The notes beneath the pieces are model-generated. The model had not been told where the DNA came from. It was given only the letters and a program-made list of their open reading frames with translations, and did no database searches. A DNA stretch of 8,144 bases, taken from positions 1-8,144 of the forward strand of contig JACPQP010000516.1 of NCBI GenBank assembly GCA_016190465.1, in the 5' to 3' direction. The stretch comes from Chloroflexota bacterium (GTDB lineage Bacteria > Chloroflexota > UBA6077 > FW602-bin22 > JACPQP01). Positions 1-5,355 of the stretch are shown in pieces; within the stretch, counting starts at the first letter, position 1; every line of letters starts with the position of its first letter. Position numbers and translations under genes: made by a program.

Positions 1-6
1 AGCACA

Positions 7-60
7 CCTCCCGCCTGGAATGGGGGTTGCTTGGCGGCGATCTCCATCCTAGCCGGGAGG
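7..60. repeat. Short inverted repeat upstream of the HTH gene
   Basis: CCTCCCG at 7-13 is matched by its reverse complement CGGGAGG at 54-60. This could be a weak hairpin ending an upstream transcript, but the loop is long (40 bases) and there is no T-run. No coding frame in 1-153 looks real, and I see nothing else here apart from the promoter listed next. Confidence 0.3.
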
Positions 61-115
61 CCCTCTTCTGTAAAGCTCCTCCTTATGGTGCAATCTCAGT
101 AAATCGACATCGATA

Positions 116-144
116 TTGACAAATCGTCCCAAGTATGAGAAGAT
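116..144 (+). promoter_or_regulatory. Probable promoter of the HTH/PIN operon
   Basis: A perfect -35 hexamer TTGACA (116-121) is followed by a 17-base spacer and GAAGAT (139-144), preceded by TGA, which forms a TGn-extended -10. Transcription would start near 151-152, only two or three bases before the ATG at 154, so the mRNA is probably leaderless. In agreement, there is no convincing Shine-Dalgarno sequence before that ATG. Confidence 0.55.
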
Positions 145-153
145 CAGTGTCGT

Positions 154-492
154 ATGGAACGAACGCCTGAGATTCTGACACCAGAGCAAGCCGCTGACTA
201 CCTCCAAGTCGACCGCGAGACGGTCTACCGCTACATCCGCGCCGGTAAGCTCCCGGCCTCCAAGCTGGGCCGAAGCTACCGGATCCCCAAGCGCAGCCTG
301 GATCTGCTGCTGTGGGCGACCCGCACCACCAGGAATCTTTCCCTGCGCGAGTACACCGGCGAGCAGATCGAGCAATTCCTGCGCGACGATGAGCTTGATG
401 AGGAGGCCAGAAGGATCGCCGAGCGCTTCCTCAAATCAACCGAGCGCAAAGGGAGGAGACCAGCTGAGGCTGGGCCAATCAGCCCCCTCTGA
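154..492 (+). CDS. Excisionase-family helix-turn-helix DNA-binding protein, probable antitoxin of a PIN module
   Basis: This 112-residue protein begins with a HTH_17/MerR-like DNA-binding domain at about residues 7-52. The pattern is that of the excisionase family: LTPEQAADYLQV, then RETVYRYIRAGKLPASKLGRS, then YRIPKRSLD. The region 66-96 is rich in acidic and basic residues and probably helical, as expected for a segment that docks on a partner protein. The last 15 residues are low complexity. Its stop codon overlaps the start of a PIN-toxin remnant by one base (TGATG at 490-494), so it was probably the DNA-binding antitoxin or autoregulator of a two-gene toxin-antitoxin operon. The ATG at 154 lies right after a promoter and has no clear ribosome site. 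The HTH fold is clear. The antitoxin role is inferred from the neighbour, and it could equally be a stand-alone regulator now that the toxin is broken. Confidence 0.8.
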   Translation: MERTPEILTPEQAADYLQVDRETVYRYIRAGKLPASKLGRSYRIPKRSLDLLLWATRTTRNLSLREYTGEQIEQFLRDDELDEEARRIAERFLKSTERKGRRPAEAGPISPL

Positions 493-666
493 TGACCATT
501 GACCTCACCACCATCCTCTTTTTCGACGCTTCCTGCCTGATCGCCGCGGCCGGGTCGCCAACTGGCGGATCCGGCTTTCTGTTGTCCCTTGGTGGGGCGG
601 GGGCTTCTGCGAGGCGCGATCTCGCCACCAGTGCTCCTGGAGGCGGAGCGGCACGTCTGGGTTTGA
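492..666 (+). pseudogene. Frameshifted and truncated PIN-domain toxin gene
   Basis: The ATG at 492 overlaps the HTH stop. The first 33 residues look like the start of a PIN ribonuclease: a beta strand, FFDASCLIAAAGSP with the first metal-binding Asp at residue 12, then GGSGFLLSL. After about base 585 this frame loses PIN character. The next frame (codons in phase with 604-606) restores it, giving RGLLRGAISPPVLLEAERHV with the conserved acidic position in LLEAE, and it stops at 664-666. One extra G in the GGTGGGGCGGGGGC tract near 586-603 explains the shift. Even with the shift repaired only about 57 residues remain, whereas PIN domains usually have about 130, and the later catalytic Asp residues are absent. 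The toxin is therefore almost certainly inactive. The in-frame reading to 734 gives an 80-residue chimera unlikely to be a functional protein. Confidence 0.72.
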
Positions 667-734
667 CGCCCAAAGACAGGATCATCTTCGAGCAAGAGGG
701 CGAGGGAGCCCGGCTCAAGAAGGCACCGTGGTGA
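651..734 (+). pseudogene. Fragment of an AbrB/MazE-type antitoxin gene
   Basis: In the frame of the ATG at 492, bases 651-727 encode ARLGLTPKDRIIFEQEGEG followed by ARLKKAP. This closely fits the second half of a SpoVT-AbrB swapped-hairpin domain, whose family pattern is roughly 'RLGLKPGDRV.FE.EG..V.L.P'. The N-terminal strand with the usual 'VTIP..IR' is missing. The fragment begins where PIN similarity in the other frame ends (about 655), so this looks like a deletion joint between two toxin-antitoxin modules. Downstream it is cut at about 728 by the low-complexity repeat, which supplies the last codon and the TGA at 732-734. It is short, so the family call rests on motif resemblance only. 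Confidence 0.5.
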
Positions 735-907
735 GTCCCCGTCGCCGCGTCCCTGTGTCGCCCCGTCTCCTTTTCGCGCCTTTCGCGTTCATTTCGCGCC
801 TTTCGTGGTCCAAACCGTCGCCCCGTCGCCGTGTCTTCGCGTCTCTCCTCTCCGTGTCGCCCCGTCGCCCCGTCCACCCCGGCCGCCCGTCGCCCCCTGC
901 GGCGTGG
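728..907. repeat. Low-complexity intergenic repeat (GTCGCCCCGT / TTCGCGCCTTTCG)
   Basis: The stretch is made of degenerate short units such as gtcgccccgt, ccgtgtcttcgcgtc and ttcgcgcctttcgcg. It opens with gtggtgagtccccgt at 728-742, which recurs almost unchanged at 3941-3955 and 3990-4004. No plausible protein is encoded in either strand. It fills most of the 248-base gap between the toxin remnant and murB and belongs to the same family as the repeat after ftsQ. Confidence 0.65.
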
Positions 908-913
908 TAAGAT
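905..913 (+). promoter_or_regulatory. Probable extended -10 promoter element for murB
   Basis: TGGTAAGAT (TG, one base, TAAGAT) lies directly after the low-complexity repeat. It closely resembles TGGTACTAT before the gene at 6763. Transcription would start near 920, giving a leader of about 60 bases. No good -35 hexamer is visible, as is common for extended -10 promoters. Confidence 0.4.
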
Positions 914-961
914 GAACATGACGGAACGTCGGTCCCTTGACGCTGTCGTGGGCATGCGCTC

Positions 962-972
962 GGGAGGGGGGA
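962..972 (+). promoter_or_regulatory. Ribosome binding site of murB
   Basis: The purine-rich tract GGGAGGGGGGA sits 10 bases before the ATG at 983 and supports that start. Confidence 0.5.
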
Positions 973-982
973 CCTGGCCCGC

Positions 983-1885
983 ATGATCGTACCGGAGCAC
1001 ATCCGCCGCGTCGCCGGCGACCGCCTGCGGCTGGACGAGCCGCTGGCGGACCACACCAGCTTTCGCATCGGCGGCCCGGCCGACTACTTCGTGCTCGCCG
1101 ACCGCGTCCCGCTGCTGGTCGACCTGGTGCGCGCGGCGAACGCCGATGGCGTCCCCTGGCTCATCCTCGGCCGCGGCAGCAACGTGCTGGTGTCCGACCG
1201 CGGCGTCCGGGGCCTGGTGATCCGAAACCAGGCGGATGGCCTCTCCATCGATCGACAAACCGGACTGGTCCGGGCCGAGTCGGGCCTCCGGCTGGCCAGC
1301 CTGGCCACCCAGACCGCCAGGGCCGGCCTCACCGGGCTGGAATTCGGCATCGGCATTCCGGGCAGCGTCGGCGGCGCTGTGGTGATGAACGCCGGCGCCC
1401 ACGGCGCCAGCTTCGGCGACCATCTGATCGCGGTCGAGGCCCTTACGGCTGCCGGCGAGGTTGCCCGGCTGCGGCGCGAGGAGCTCGCTCTGGGCTACCG
1501 GACGAGTCGCTTCCACCACGATCGGAAGGCCGTGGTGCTCGGCGCTGAGCTCCAGCTCCCCGAGGTCGAGCCGCGCGTCGCCCTGGAGCAGATCGCCCGG
1601 TTCCGGCAGCGGCGCCACGAGACGCAGCCGACGGACCCCGGCGCGGGCTCGATCTTCAAGAACCCGCCGGGGGATGCTGCCGGCCGGCTGATCGACGTGG
1701 CCGGACTCAAGGGGCGAGGGCACGGTGGCGCCGTCGTCTCGCCCAAGCACGGCAACTTCATCGTCAACGTCGGCGGCGCGACCGCGGCCGACGTGCTGGC
1801 GCTCGCCGAGGTGGCCCGGGTGACCGTGGCCGAGCGGTTCGGCGTTACCCTGGAGCTCGAGGTGGAGCGAGTTGGTGAATGGTAG
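983..1885 (+). CDS. murB: UDP-N-acetylenolpyruvoylglucosamine reductase (MurB)
   Basis: MurB reduces UDP-GlcNAc-enolpyruvate to UDP-MurNAc with NADPH and a bound FAD, in cytoplasmic peptidoglycan precursor synthesis. The 300-residue protein has the expected order of motifs. FAD-binding segments are TSFRIGGPAD (25-34), ILGRGSNVLVSD (61-72) and GIPGSVGGAVVMNAGA (124-139). Then come GYRTSRF (171-177) with the substrate Arg at 173, AGSIFKNP (221-228) with the proton-donating Ser at 223, and LELEVERVG near the C-terminus with the catalytic Glu probably at 293. The short length suits the type II form (as in Bacillus) rather than the longer E. coli type. The start is the ATG at 983, after a purine-rich ribosome site. 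ddl follows after 136 bases occupied by a repeat, so the two genes may share a transcript. All key residues are present, and I see no damage. Confidence 0.97.
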   Translation: MIVPEHIRRVAGDRLRLDEPLADHTSFRIGGPADYFVLADRVPLLVDLVRAANADGVPWLILGRGSNVLVSDRGVRGLVIRNQADGLSIDRQTGLVRAESGLRLASLATQTARAGLTGLEFGIGIPGSVGGAVVMNAGAHGASFGDHLIAVEALTAAGEVARLRREELALGYRTSRFHHDRKAVVLGAELQLPEVEPRVALEQIARFRQRRHETQPTDPGAGSIFKNPPGDAAGRLIDVAGLKGRGHGGAVVSPKHGNFIVNVGGATAADVLALAEVARVTVAERFGVTLELEVERVGEW

Positions 1886-1889
1886 GGTC

Positions 1890-1963
1890 TCCCCCTCACC
1901 CCCTACCCCTCTCCCACCAGGGGAGAGGGTGCGGCTCTGCCCCTTCCCCCCAGGTGGGGGCTC
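1890..1963. repeat. Palindromic intergenic repeat, 'cctcacccccta' family
   Basis: Beginning four bases after the murB stop, the sequence forms a hairpin with arms CCCTCTCCC (1907-1915) and GGGAGAGGG (1921-1929). A second small hairpin, CCCCCCA-GG-TGGGGG, lies near 1945-1960. A close relative is at 7967-8035, where the same order of cctcaccccct, hairpin and gctcccctt/ccccca segments is seen. It may also act as a transcript-stabilising or attenuating structure between murB and ddl, but there is no T-run. Confidence 0.65.
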
Positions 1964-1995
1964 GGCTCAGGAACGGCGGTTGGGGGTAGAGGGGG
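1964..1995 (-). repeat. Inverted half copy of the intergenic palindrome found at 4656-4767
   Basis: The 32 bases here are the reverse complement of 4656-4687 with a single mismatch. They share the core GGCTCAGGAACGGCGG and the flanking gggggtagaggggg. This is one end of the repeat family that also occurs at 6505-6605. It lies immediately 5' of the ddl ribosome binding site. Confidence 0.7.
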
Positions 1996-2010
1996 CCACG
2001 GTCCGGGGTG

Positions 2011-2017
2011 AAGGAGG
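2011..2017 (+). promoter_or_regulatory. Ribosome binding site deciding the ddl start
   Basis: AAGGAGG at 2011-2017 is four bases before the ATG at 2022. It settles the start against in-frame upstream codons near 1872, which would translate the repeat sequence. Confidence 0.75.
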
Positions 2018-2021
2018 AACG

Positions 2022-3128
2022 ATGACCGCAGACAGTCGCCGGCTCCGCGTGGGCCTGCTCTTCGGCGGACGATCCGGCGAGCACGAGGTATCCATCCGGT
2101 CGGCGCTCTCGGTGCTGGAGGCCATCGACCGGGAAAAGTACGAGGTGGTGCCCATCGGCATCACCCGGGAGGGGCGCTGGCTCATCGCCACCGACCCCCG
2201 ACAACTGATCGCTGGCGGCGCGGTCGCCGGCCAGGGTACGATGGTCGCCGTGGTGCCCGAGCCGGGTGACCGGAAGCTGACGACCGTGGATGCTACCGCC
2301 GGTCGCGCGGTCGGCCAGGTGGACGTCGTTTTCCCGTTGCTGCACGGGCCGTATGGCGAGGACGGCACCGTGCAGGGGCTGCTGGAGCTGGCGAACGTGC
2401 CCTACGTCGGGGCCGGCGTGCTTGGCTCGGCCTGCGGGATGGACAAGGGCGTCATGAAGCGCCTGTTTCAGGCGGCGAACCTGCCGGTGCTCGACTGGGT
2501 GGCCATCCGCAAGGTGGACTGGCGCCGCGACCCGGCCGGAACAATACGCGAGCTCGCCGATCGGCTCGGCTATCCCAACTTCGTGAAGCCCGCCAACCTC
2601 GGCTCCAGCGTCGGTATCTCCAAGGTGCGCCACCCGGATGAGTTCCACGACGCGCTGGAGCTGGCGTTCTCCTACGACATCAAAGTGGTCGTCGAGCGCG
2701 CCGCGATCGATTGCCGGGAGGTCGAGTGCGCCGTGCTGGGGAACGATGAGCCGGTGGCCTCGGTGGTCGGCGAGCTGGTGCCGCGGCGCGAGTTCTACGA
2801 CTACACCGCCAAGTACGTCTCCAACGACACCGATCTGTACATCCCGGCCGACCTGCCGGAGCCCGTCGGCACGCGGGTCCAGGCCCTGGCCGTCGCCGCG
2901 TTCCAGGCGGTCGAGTGCGCTGGTCTGGGGCGGGTGGACTTCTTCGTCCAGCGCGACACCGGGGCTATTTCTGTCAATGAGATCAACACGCTGCCTGGCT
3001 TCACGTCGATCAGCATGTACCCCAAGCTCTGGGAGGCGAGCGGCATCGGGTACCGGGAGCTGATCGACCGGCTGATCCAACTGGCGTTCGAGCGACACGC
3101 CGAGCGGTCGGCGCTGCGGATCTCCTGA
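2022..3128 (+). CDS. ddl: D-alanine--D-alanine ligase (Ddl)
   Basis: Ddl joins two D-alanines with ATP to give the dipeptide that MurF adds to the peptidoglycan precursor. The 368-residue protein has the family's order of parts. N-terminal GGRSGEHEVS (15-24) contains the substrate-binding Glu at 20. HGPYGEDG is at 108-115. The ATP-grasp lysine is K189 in FVKPANLGSSVGIS (187-200), with Ser at 196. The omega-loop motif FYDYTAKY is at 258-265. The metal ligands are D306 in GRVDFF, and E320 and N322 in NEINTLPGFTSISMYP (319-334). The Tyr-containing omega loop is typical of D-Ala-D-Ala ligases and unlike the VanA-type D-Ala-D-Lac enzymes, so vancomycin resistance is not suggested. The start is set by AAGGAGG. 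Its stop overlaps the ftsQ start by one base (TGATG), indicating coupled translation. Confidence 0.97.
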   Translation: MTADSRRLRVGLLFGGRSGEHEVSIRSALSVLEAIDREKYEVVPIGITREGRWLIATDPRQLIAGGAVAGQGTMVAVVPEPGDRKLTTVDATAGRAVGQVDVVFPLLHGPYGEDGTVQGLLELANVPYVGAGVLGSACGMDKGVMKRLFQAANLPVLDWVAIRKVDWRRDPAGTIRELADRLGYPNFVKPANLGSSVGISKVRHPDEFHDALELAFSYDIKVVVERAAIDCREVECAVLGNDEPVASVVGELVPRREFYDYTAKYVSNDTDLYIPADLPEPVGTRVQALAVAAFQAVECAGLGRVDFFVQRDTGAISVNEINTLPGFTSISMYPKLWEASGIGYRELIDRLIQLAFERHAERSALRIS

Positions 3129-3919
3129 TGATTCGGCGGTCGCGGTACCAACGCCCGCGGGACACGCTGGTCGTCCCCGGCGACTCGTTCTTTCGCCGCA
3201 TCAACCTGGGGAAGCGGCTGCGGAACGCGATCGCGTCGCGGCTCGTCCCGCTGGCGCTACTGGCGGCGATGGTCTGGCTGGGACAGCACCTCTTTCTCAG
3301 CGGCACGTTTGCGCTGAAGCGGGTCGAGGTCGTCGGCAACCGGCTGGAGGCCACGGAGGAGATTCGCGCGGCGGCGGGGCTGGCGGACGGAACGATCTTC
3401 CACGTCCATCGCCAGAACGTGCGCGCCCGCGTCCTGCGTCTGCGGCCGATCCAGTCGGTCGATGTCGCGGTCCGCTGGCCGGACACGGTGCGGCTCACGG
3501 TCGTCGAGCGCCGACCGACGTCGATCTGGAAGGTCGACCCGACGCTGTACCTGGTTTCGGATGAGGGCATCGTCCTCGCCCCGACGACGCAGGAGAACCA
3601 GGCGGTGATCCTGGTCGACATCGACCGCACGCCGGTGCGCGTCGGCGATCAGGTCGATACCCGAGCGGTGACCGCGGCGCGCTACCTGCGGAACACGCTG
3701 CCGAGCGTCGCGGGCATCACCCCGCACTACTTCGAGTACTCCCGCGCGATGGGCGTCATCCTGCCGACCGATCGCGGCTTCCGCGTGGCCTTCGGCTTCG
3801 GCGACGACCTGCCCACCAAAGTCGTCACGTTCCGGGCGATCCTCGACGCGATCGCCCAGCAGAAGCTCAAGGCCGAGTTCATCGACCTCCGATTCAAGGA
3901 TCACCCGTACTTCCGGTAG
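3128..3919 (+). CDS. ftsQ: Cell division protein FtsQ/DivIB (POTRA domain)
   Basis: FtsQ is a bitopic membrane protein that links early and late divisome proteins and regulates septal wall synthesis. The 263-residue product has a basic cytoplasmic tail (1-36) and one membrane segment at about 38-57 (SRLVPLALLAAMVWLGQHLF). A POTRA domain follows at about 61-130, from FALKRVEVVGNRLEATEEIR to VRLTVVERRPTSIW. The FtsQ beta domain makes up the rest and ends FIDLRFKDHPYFR, a typical FtsQ ending. The ATG at 3128 overlaps the ddl stop (TGATG), consistent with the ddl-ftsQ order of division and wall clusters. Unusually, the normal next genes ftsA and ftsZ are not here. The 3' side is repeat sequence and an opposing gene. 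Sequence conservation in this family is low, but context and domain order make the call firm. Confidence 0.92.
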   Translation: MIRRSRYQRPRDTLVVPGDSFFRRINLGKRLRNAIASRLVPLALLAAMVWLGQHLFLSGTFALKRVEVVGNRLEATEEIRAAAGLADGTIFHVHRQNVRARVLRLRPIQSVDVAVRWPDTVRLTVVERRPTSIWKVDPTLYLVSDEGIVLAPTTQENQAVILVDIDRTPVRVGDQVDTRAVTAARYLRNTLPSVAGITPHYFEYSRAMGVILPTDRGFRVAFGFGDDLPTKVVTFRAILDAIAQQKLKAEFIDLRFKDHPYFR

Positions 3920-4008
3920 CTTTGTGAGCTTCGTGTCTTCGTGGTAAGCCCCGTGTCCCCGCAACTCCCTTCGTGTCCTTCGTGTCTTTGTGGTGAGCCC
4001 CGTCTCCG
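3920..4008. repeat. Low-complexity intergenic repeat (cttcgtgtcttcgtggt)
   Basis: Two imperfect units each run through a cttcgtgtcttcgtggt-like core into the shared tail gtggtRagccccgt (3941 and 3990). The first bases follow the ftsQ stop directly. The family is the same as at 728-907. Neither strand encodes a plausible protein. The repeat lies between convergent ftsQ and glsB, where a terminator would be expected, but no hairpin with a T-run is visible. Confidence 0.65.
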
Positions 4009-4020
4009 CTGCCGCACAGT

Positions 4021-4061
4021 GCCCCGCCAGGGCGGGGGTTTGGGGGTGTCCCCCAAGAAAC
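4021..4061 (-). repeat. Inverted copy of the 41-bp repeat unit on the 3' side of glsB
   Basis: Read on the - strand, 4055 to 4022 gives TGGGGGACACCCCCA, two variable bases, then CCCCCGCCCTGGCGGG. This nearly matches the units of the array at 4493-4655 on the + strand. It includes two small hairpins: TGGGGG/CCCCCA with a TGT loop (4041-4055) and CCCCGC/GCGGGG (4022-4037). The copy points away from glsB, as do the copies on the other side. Confidence 0.7.
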
Positions 4062-4085
4062 CCCTTGTTTCCCGGGGGGCGGGGC

Positions 4086-4108
4086 GGCACCTATGCCCAA
4101 TAGGTGCC
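4086..4108 (-). terminator. Perfect hairpin just downstream of glsB
   Basis: GGCACCTAT (4086-4094) and ATAGGTGCC (4100-4108) form a perfect 9-bp stem with a GCCCA loop, 15 bases beyond the glsB stop. It is well placed to end or protect the glsB transcript. No T-run follows on the - strand, so classical intrinsic termination is uncertain. Confidence 0.45.
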
Positions 4109-4123
4109 CGGCTTCTGCACCAG

Positions 4124-4465
4124 TCATGGGCGCGTCGTTCGCCCTGCCGTCGACTTGCCGATCAGGTCGACCACAAAGGCGATGATCACCGCACCGATGA
4201 GCGCCGGAACGATCGGCACGTTGAAGATGGCTGGACCGATCCGGCCAACCAGCAAGACTCCGAGCACGCTGCCGATCAGGCCGGCGAGGACGGCGCCGAG
4301 CTTTCCGTAGGGCAGCTCGCCCGGGACAATCGCGTCCGCCGCGGCCCCCACCAGGCCGGCCATCACCAGCGTGAGCACGATGCCGATCACGTGGCCGACG
4401 AACCCGATCAACCCGATGAACGCGATGATGCCGAGCAGGATAAGCACGAGAAGCAGCGCAGGCAT
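4124..4465 (-). CDS. GlsB/YeaQ/YmgE-family small membrane protein (transglycosylase-associated family)
   Basis: The 113-residue, very hydrophobic protein has about four membrane segments, at about 3-22, 24-43, 56-74 and 79-103. The family signature GAAADAIVPGELPYGKLGAVLAG lies around 40-62, with the ADxIVPG core at 43-49 and spaced glycines following. Relatives are small inner-membrane proteins linked to general stress or acid response, but their biochemical role is not known. The usual family member has about 80-90 residues, so the N-terminal hydrophobic stretch is extra. I chose the ATG at 4465 because AAAGGAGA (4474-4481, - strand) lies eight bases upstream. The longer reading from 4504 would translate repeat sequence. 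The gene stands alone and is bounded by outward-pointing copies of one repeat. Its promoter is not evident and may lie in the repeat array. Confidence 0.85.
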   Translation of the reverse strand: MPALLLVLILLGIIAFIGLIGFVGHVIGIVLTLVMAGLVGAAADAIVPGELPYGKLGAVLAGLIGSVLGVLLVGRIGPAIFNVPIVPALIGAVIIAFVVDLIGKSTAGRTTRP

Positions 4466-4473
4466 ACCATCTA

Positions 4474-4481
4474 TCTCCTTT
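4474..4481 (-). promoter_or_regulatory. Ribosome binding site of the GlsB-family gene
   Basis: Read on the - strand this is AAAGGAGA, eight bases before the ATG at 4465. It sets the start. Confidence 0.65.
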
Positions 4482-4492
4482 CGTGTCGTTTT

Positions 4493-4655
4493 CCTGGGGG
4501 ACACCCCCAGGCCCCCGCCCTGGCGGGAGTATTCTGGGGGGACACCCCCAGGCCCCTGCCCTGGCGGGAGCTTTCAGGGGGGCACCCCCCAGGTCCCCGC
4601 CCTGGCGGGGGTTTTCCTGGGGGACACCCCCAGACCTCTGCACCTGGGGCGCGTT
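4493..4655 (+). repeat. Tandem array of four 41-bp units
   Basis: The units are 4493-4533, 4534-4574, 4575-4615 and a diverged 40-base unit at 4616-4655. Each begins with the near-palindrome CCTGGGGGACACCCCCAGG and continues with CCCGCCCTGGCGGG, itself a small hairpin, ending in an AT-richer trinucleotide or tetranucleotide. Unit 3 has paired changes (AGGGGGGCACCCCCCA) that keep the stem. The units abut with no spacers, so this is not a CRISPR array. It overlies the upstream region of glsB. Confidence 0.85.
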
Positions 4656-4767
4656 CCCCCTCTACCCCCGACCGCCGTTCCTGAGCCGTGCCGGAGGTGG
4701 GAGGGGGGAGCCATCCCCCTCCCCGCGTCGGGCTCCATCAGGAACGGCGGGCAGGGGGGAGAGGTCC
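4656..4767 (+). repeat. Palindromic dispersed element, copy 1
   Basis: The terminal arms are CCGCCGTTCCTGAGCC (4672-4687) and GGCTCCATCAGGAACGGCGG (4731-4750), which are inverted repeats apart from a four-base gap. Outer tracts ccccctctaccccc and ggcaggggggagagg extend the symmetry. The core from cccctccccgcgtcggg to the right arm is identical to the copy at 6516-6595. There is no coding potential, and it resembles a small non-autonomous or REP-like element. Confidence 0.75.
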
Positions 4768-4794
4768 GCTCAGGTGCCCCCGCCCTGTTGGGCC

Positions 4795-5355
4795 TCAGCC
4801 GGCGATCCCGAGCTCGGCGGCGCGCTCCTGGAGCGCGGCGATCACCGTCGCGATGTGCTCGTCCAGGGGCACGCCAAGCTGCTCGGCACCCGCCATGATC
4901 TCGTCGCGGCGAACGGCCCGGGCGAACGCCTTGTCCTTCATCTTCTTCTTGACCGAGCTGACCTCGACCTCGCGGATGCTCTTGCTCGGCCGGACCAGGG
5001 CGACGGCGACGACGAAGCTGGCCAGCTCGTCGACGGCATAGAGCGTTTTCTCCATCAGGCTCCGCCGCTCCAGCCCCAGGTACTCGGCGTGGCTCAGGAT
5101 GGCGCGGATGATGTCCTCGGGTACGCCCCGTTCGCGCAGGAGCGGGGCGCCGGCCGCCGGATGCTTGTCCGCCGTCGGGTGCATCTCGTGTTCGAAGTCG
5201 TGGAGCAGGCCGGTGACGACCCACCGCTCTTCGTCCTCGCCGAATCGCCGCGCGTAGCCGCGCATCGCCACCTCCACGGCCAGGCAGTGCTTGAGCAGGG
5301 TATCGCCCTTCACGAACTCGTTGAGGATCTTCCACGCGGTGTCGCGGTCCATCAT
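4795..5355 (-). CDS. HD-domain hydrolase (HDIG-like predicted phosphohydrolase)
   Basis: The 186-residue protein is an HD-superfamily metal-dependent phosphohydrolase. Likely metal ligands are H23 (LLKHCLAVE), H52-D53 (GLLHDFEHE) and D109 (LYAVDELASF). An extra conserved-looking His lies in ILSHAEY (89), and the signature TADKHPAAGAPLLRERGV is at 61-78. The layout matches small stand-alone HD proteins of the COG2316 type, whose substrate is unknown. There is no fused synthetase or sensor domain. The C-terminal third (130-182) is helical and charged. The ATG at 5355 overlaps the stop of the upstream dehydrogenase (TGATGATG), so the two are translationally coupled; a second ATG at 5352 is an equally possible start. 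The HD fold is secure, but the substrate cannot be read from sequence. Confidence 0.85.
   Translation of the reverse strand: MMDRDTAWKILNEFVKGDTLLKHCLAVEVAMRGYARRFGEDEERWVVTGLLHDFEHEMHPTADKHPAAGAPLLRERGVPEDIIRAILSHAEYLGLERRSLMEKTLYAVDELASFVVAVALVRPSKSIREVEVSSVKKKMKDKAFARAVRRDEIMAGAEQLGVPLDEHIATVIAALQERAAELGIAG

Noticed and set aside
492..666. Programmed frameshifting producing a full PIN toxin
   Set aside because: Even after the shift the frame stops at 664-666 with only about 57 residues, so no complete PIN domain could result.
937..965. TTGACG at 937 as the -35 of a murB promoter
   Set aside because: No acceptable -10 occurs 16-18 bases downstream, and the position would overlap the ribosome site.
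479..1750. Long - strand frame (423 residues) opposite murB
   Set aside because: It is antisense to a clear MurB, has low-complexity composition and carries no domain motif. It is a shadow frame typical of GC-rich DNA.
1872..2021. Upstream extension of Ddl to a start near 1872
   Set aside because: The added 50 residues are translated repeat sequence, and AAGGAGG clearly marks the ATG at 2022.
1896..3098. Long - strand frame (400 residues) opposite ddl
   Set aside because: It mirrors the ddl codon pattern and runs into repeat sequence at one end. No family features.
2022..3128. VanA-type D-Ala-D-Lac ligase
   Set aside because: The omega loop has the YDYTAKY form of ordinary D-Ala-D-Ala ligases, and no vanH or vanX partner is present.
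3257..4090. - strand frame opposite ftsQ running through repeats
   Set aside because: It is antisense to FtsQ, and its start is translated repeat sequence.
4493..4655. CRISPR array
   Set aside because: The units are contiguous 41-bp tandem copies with no unique spacers, and there are no cas genes nearby.
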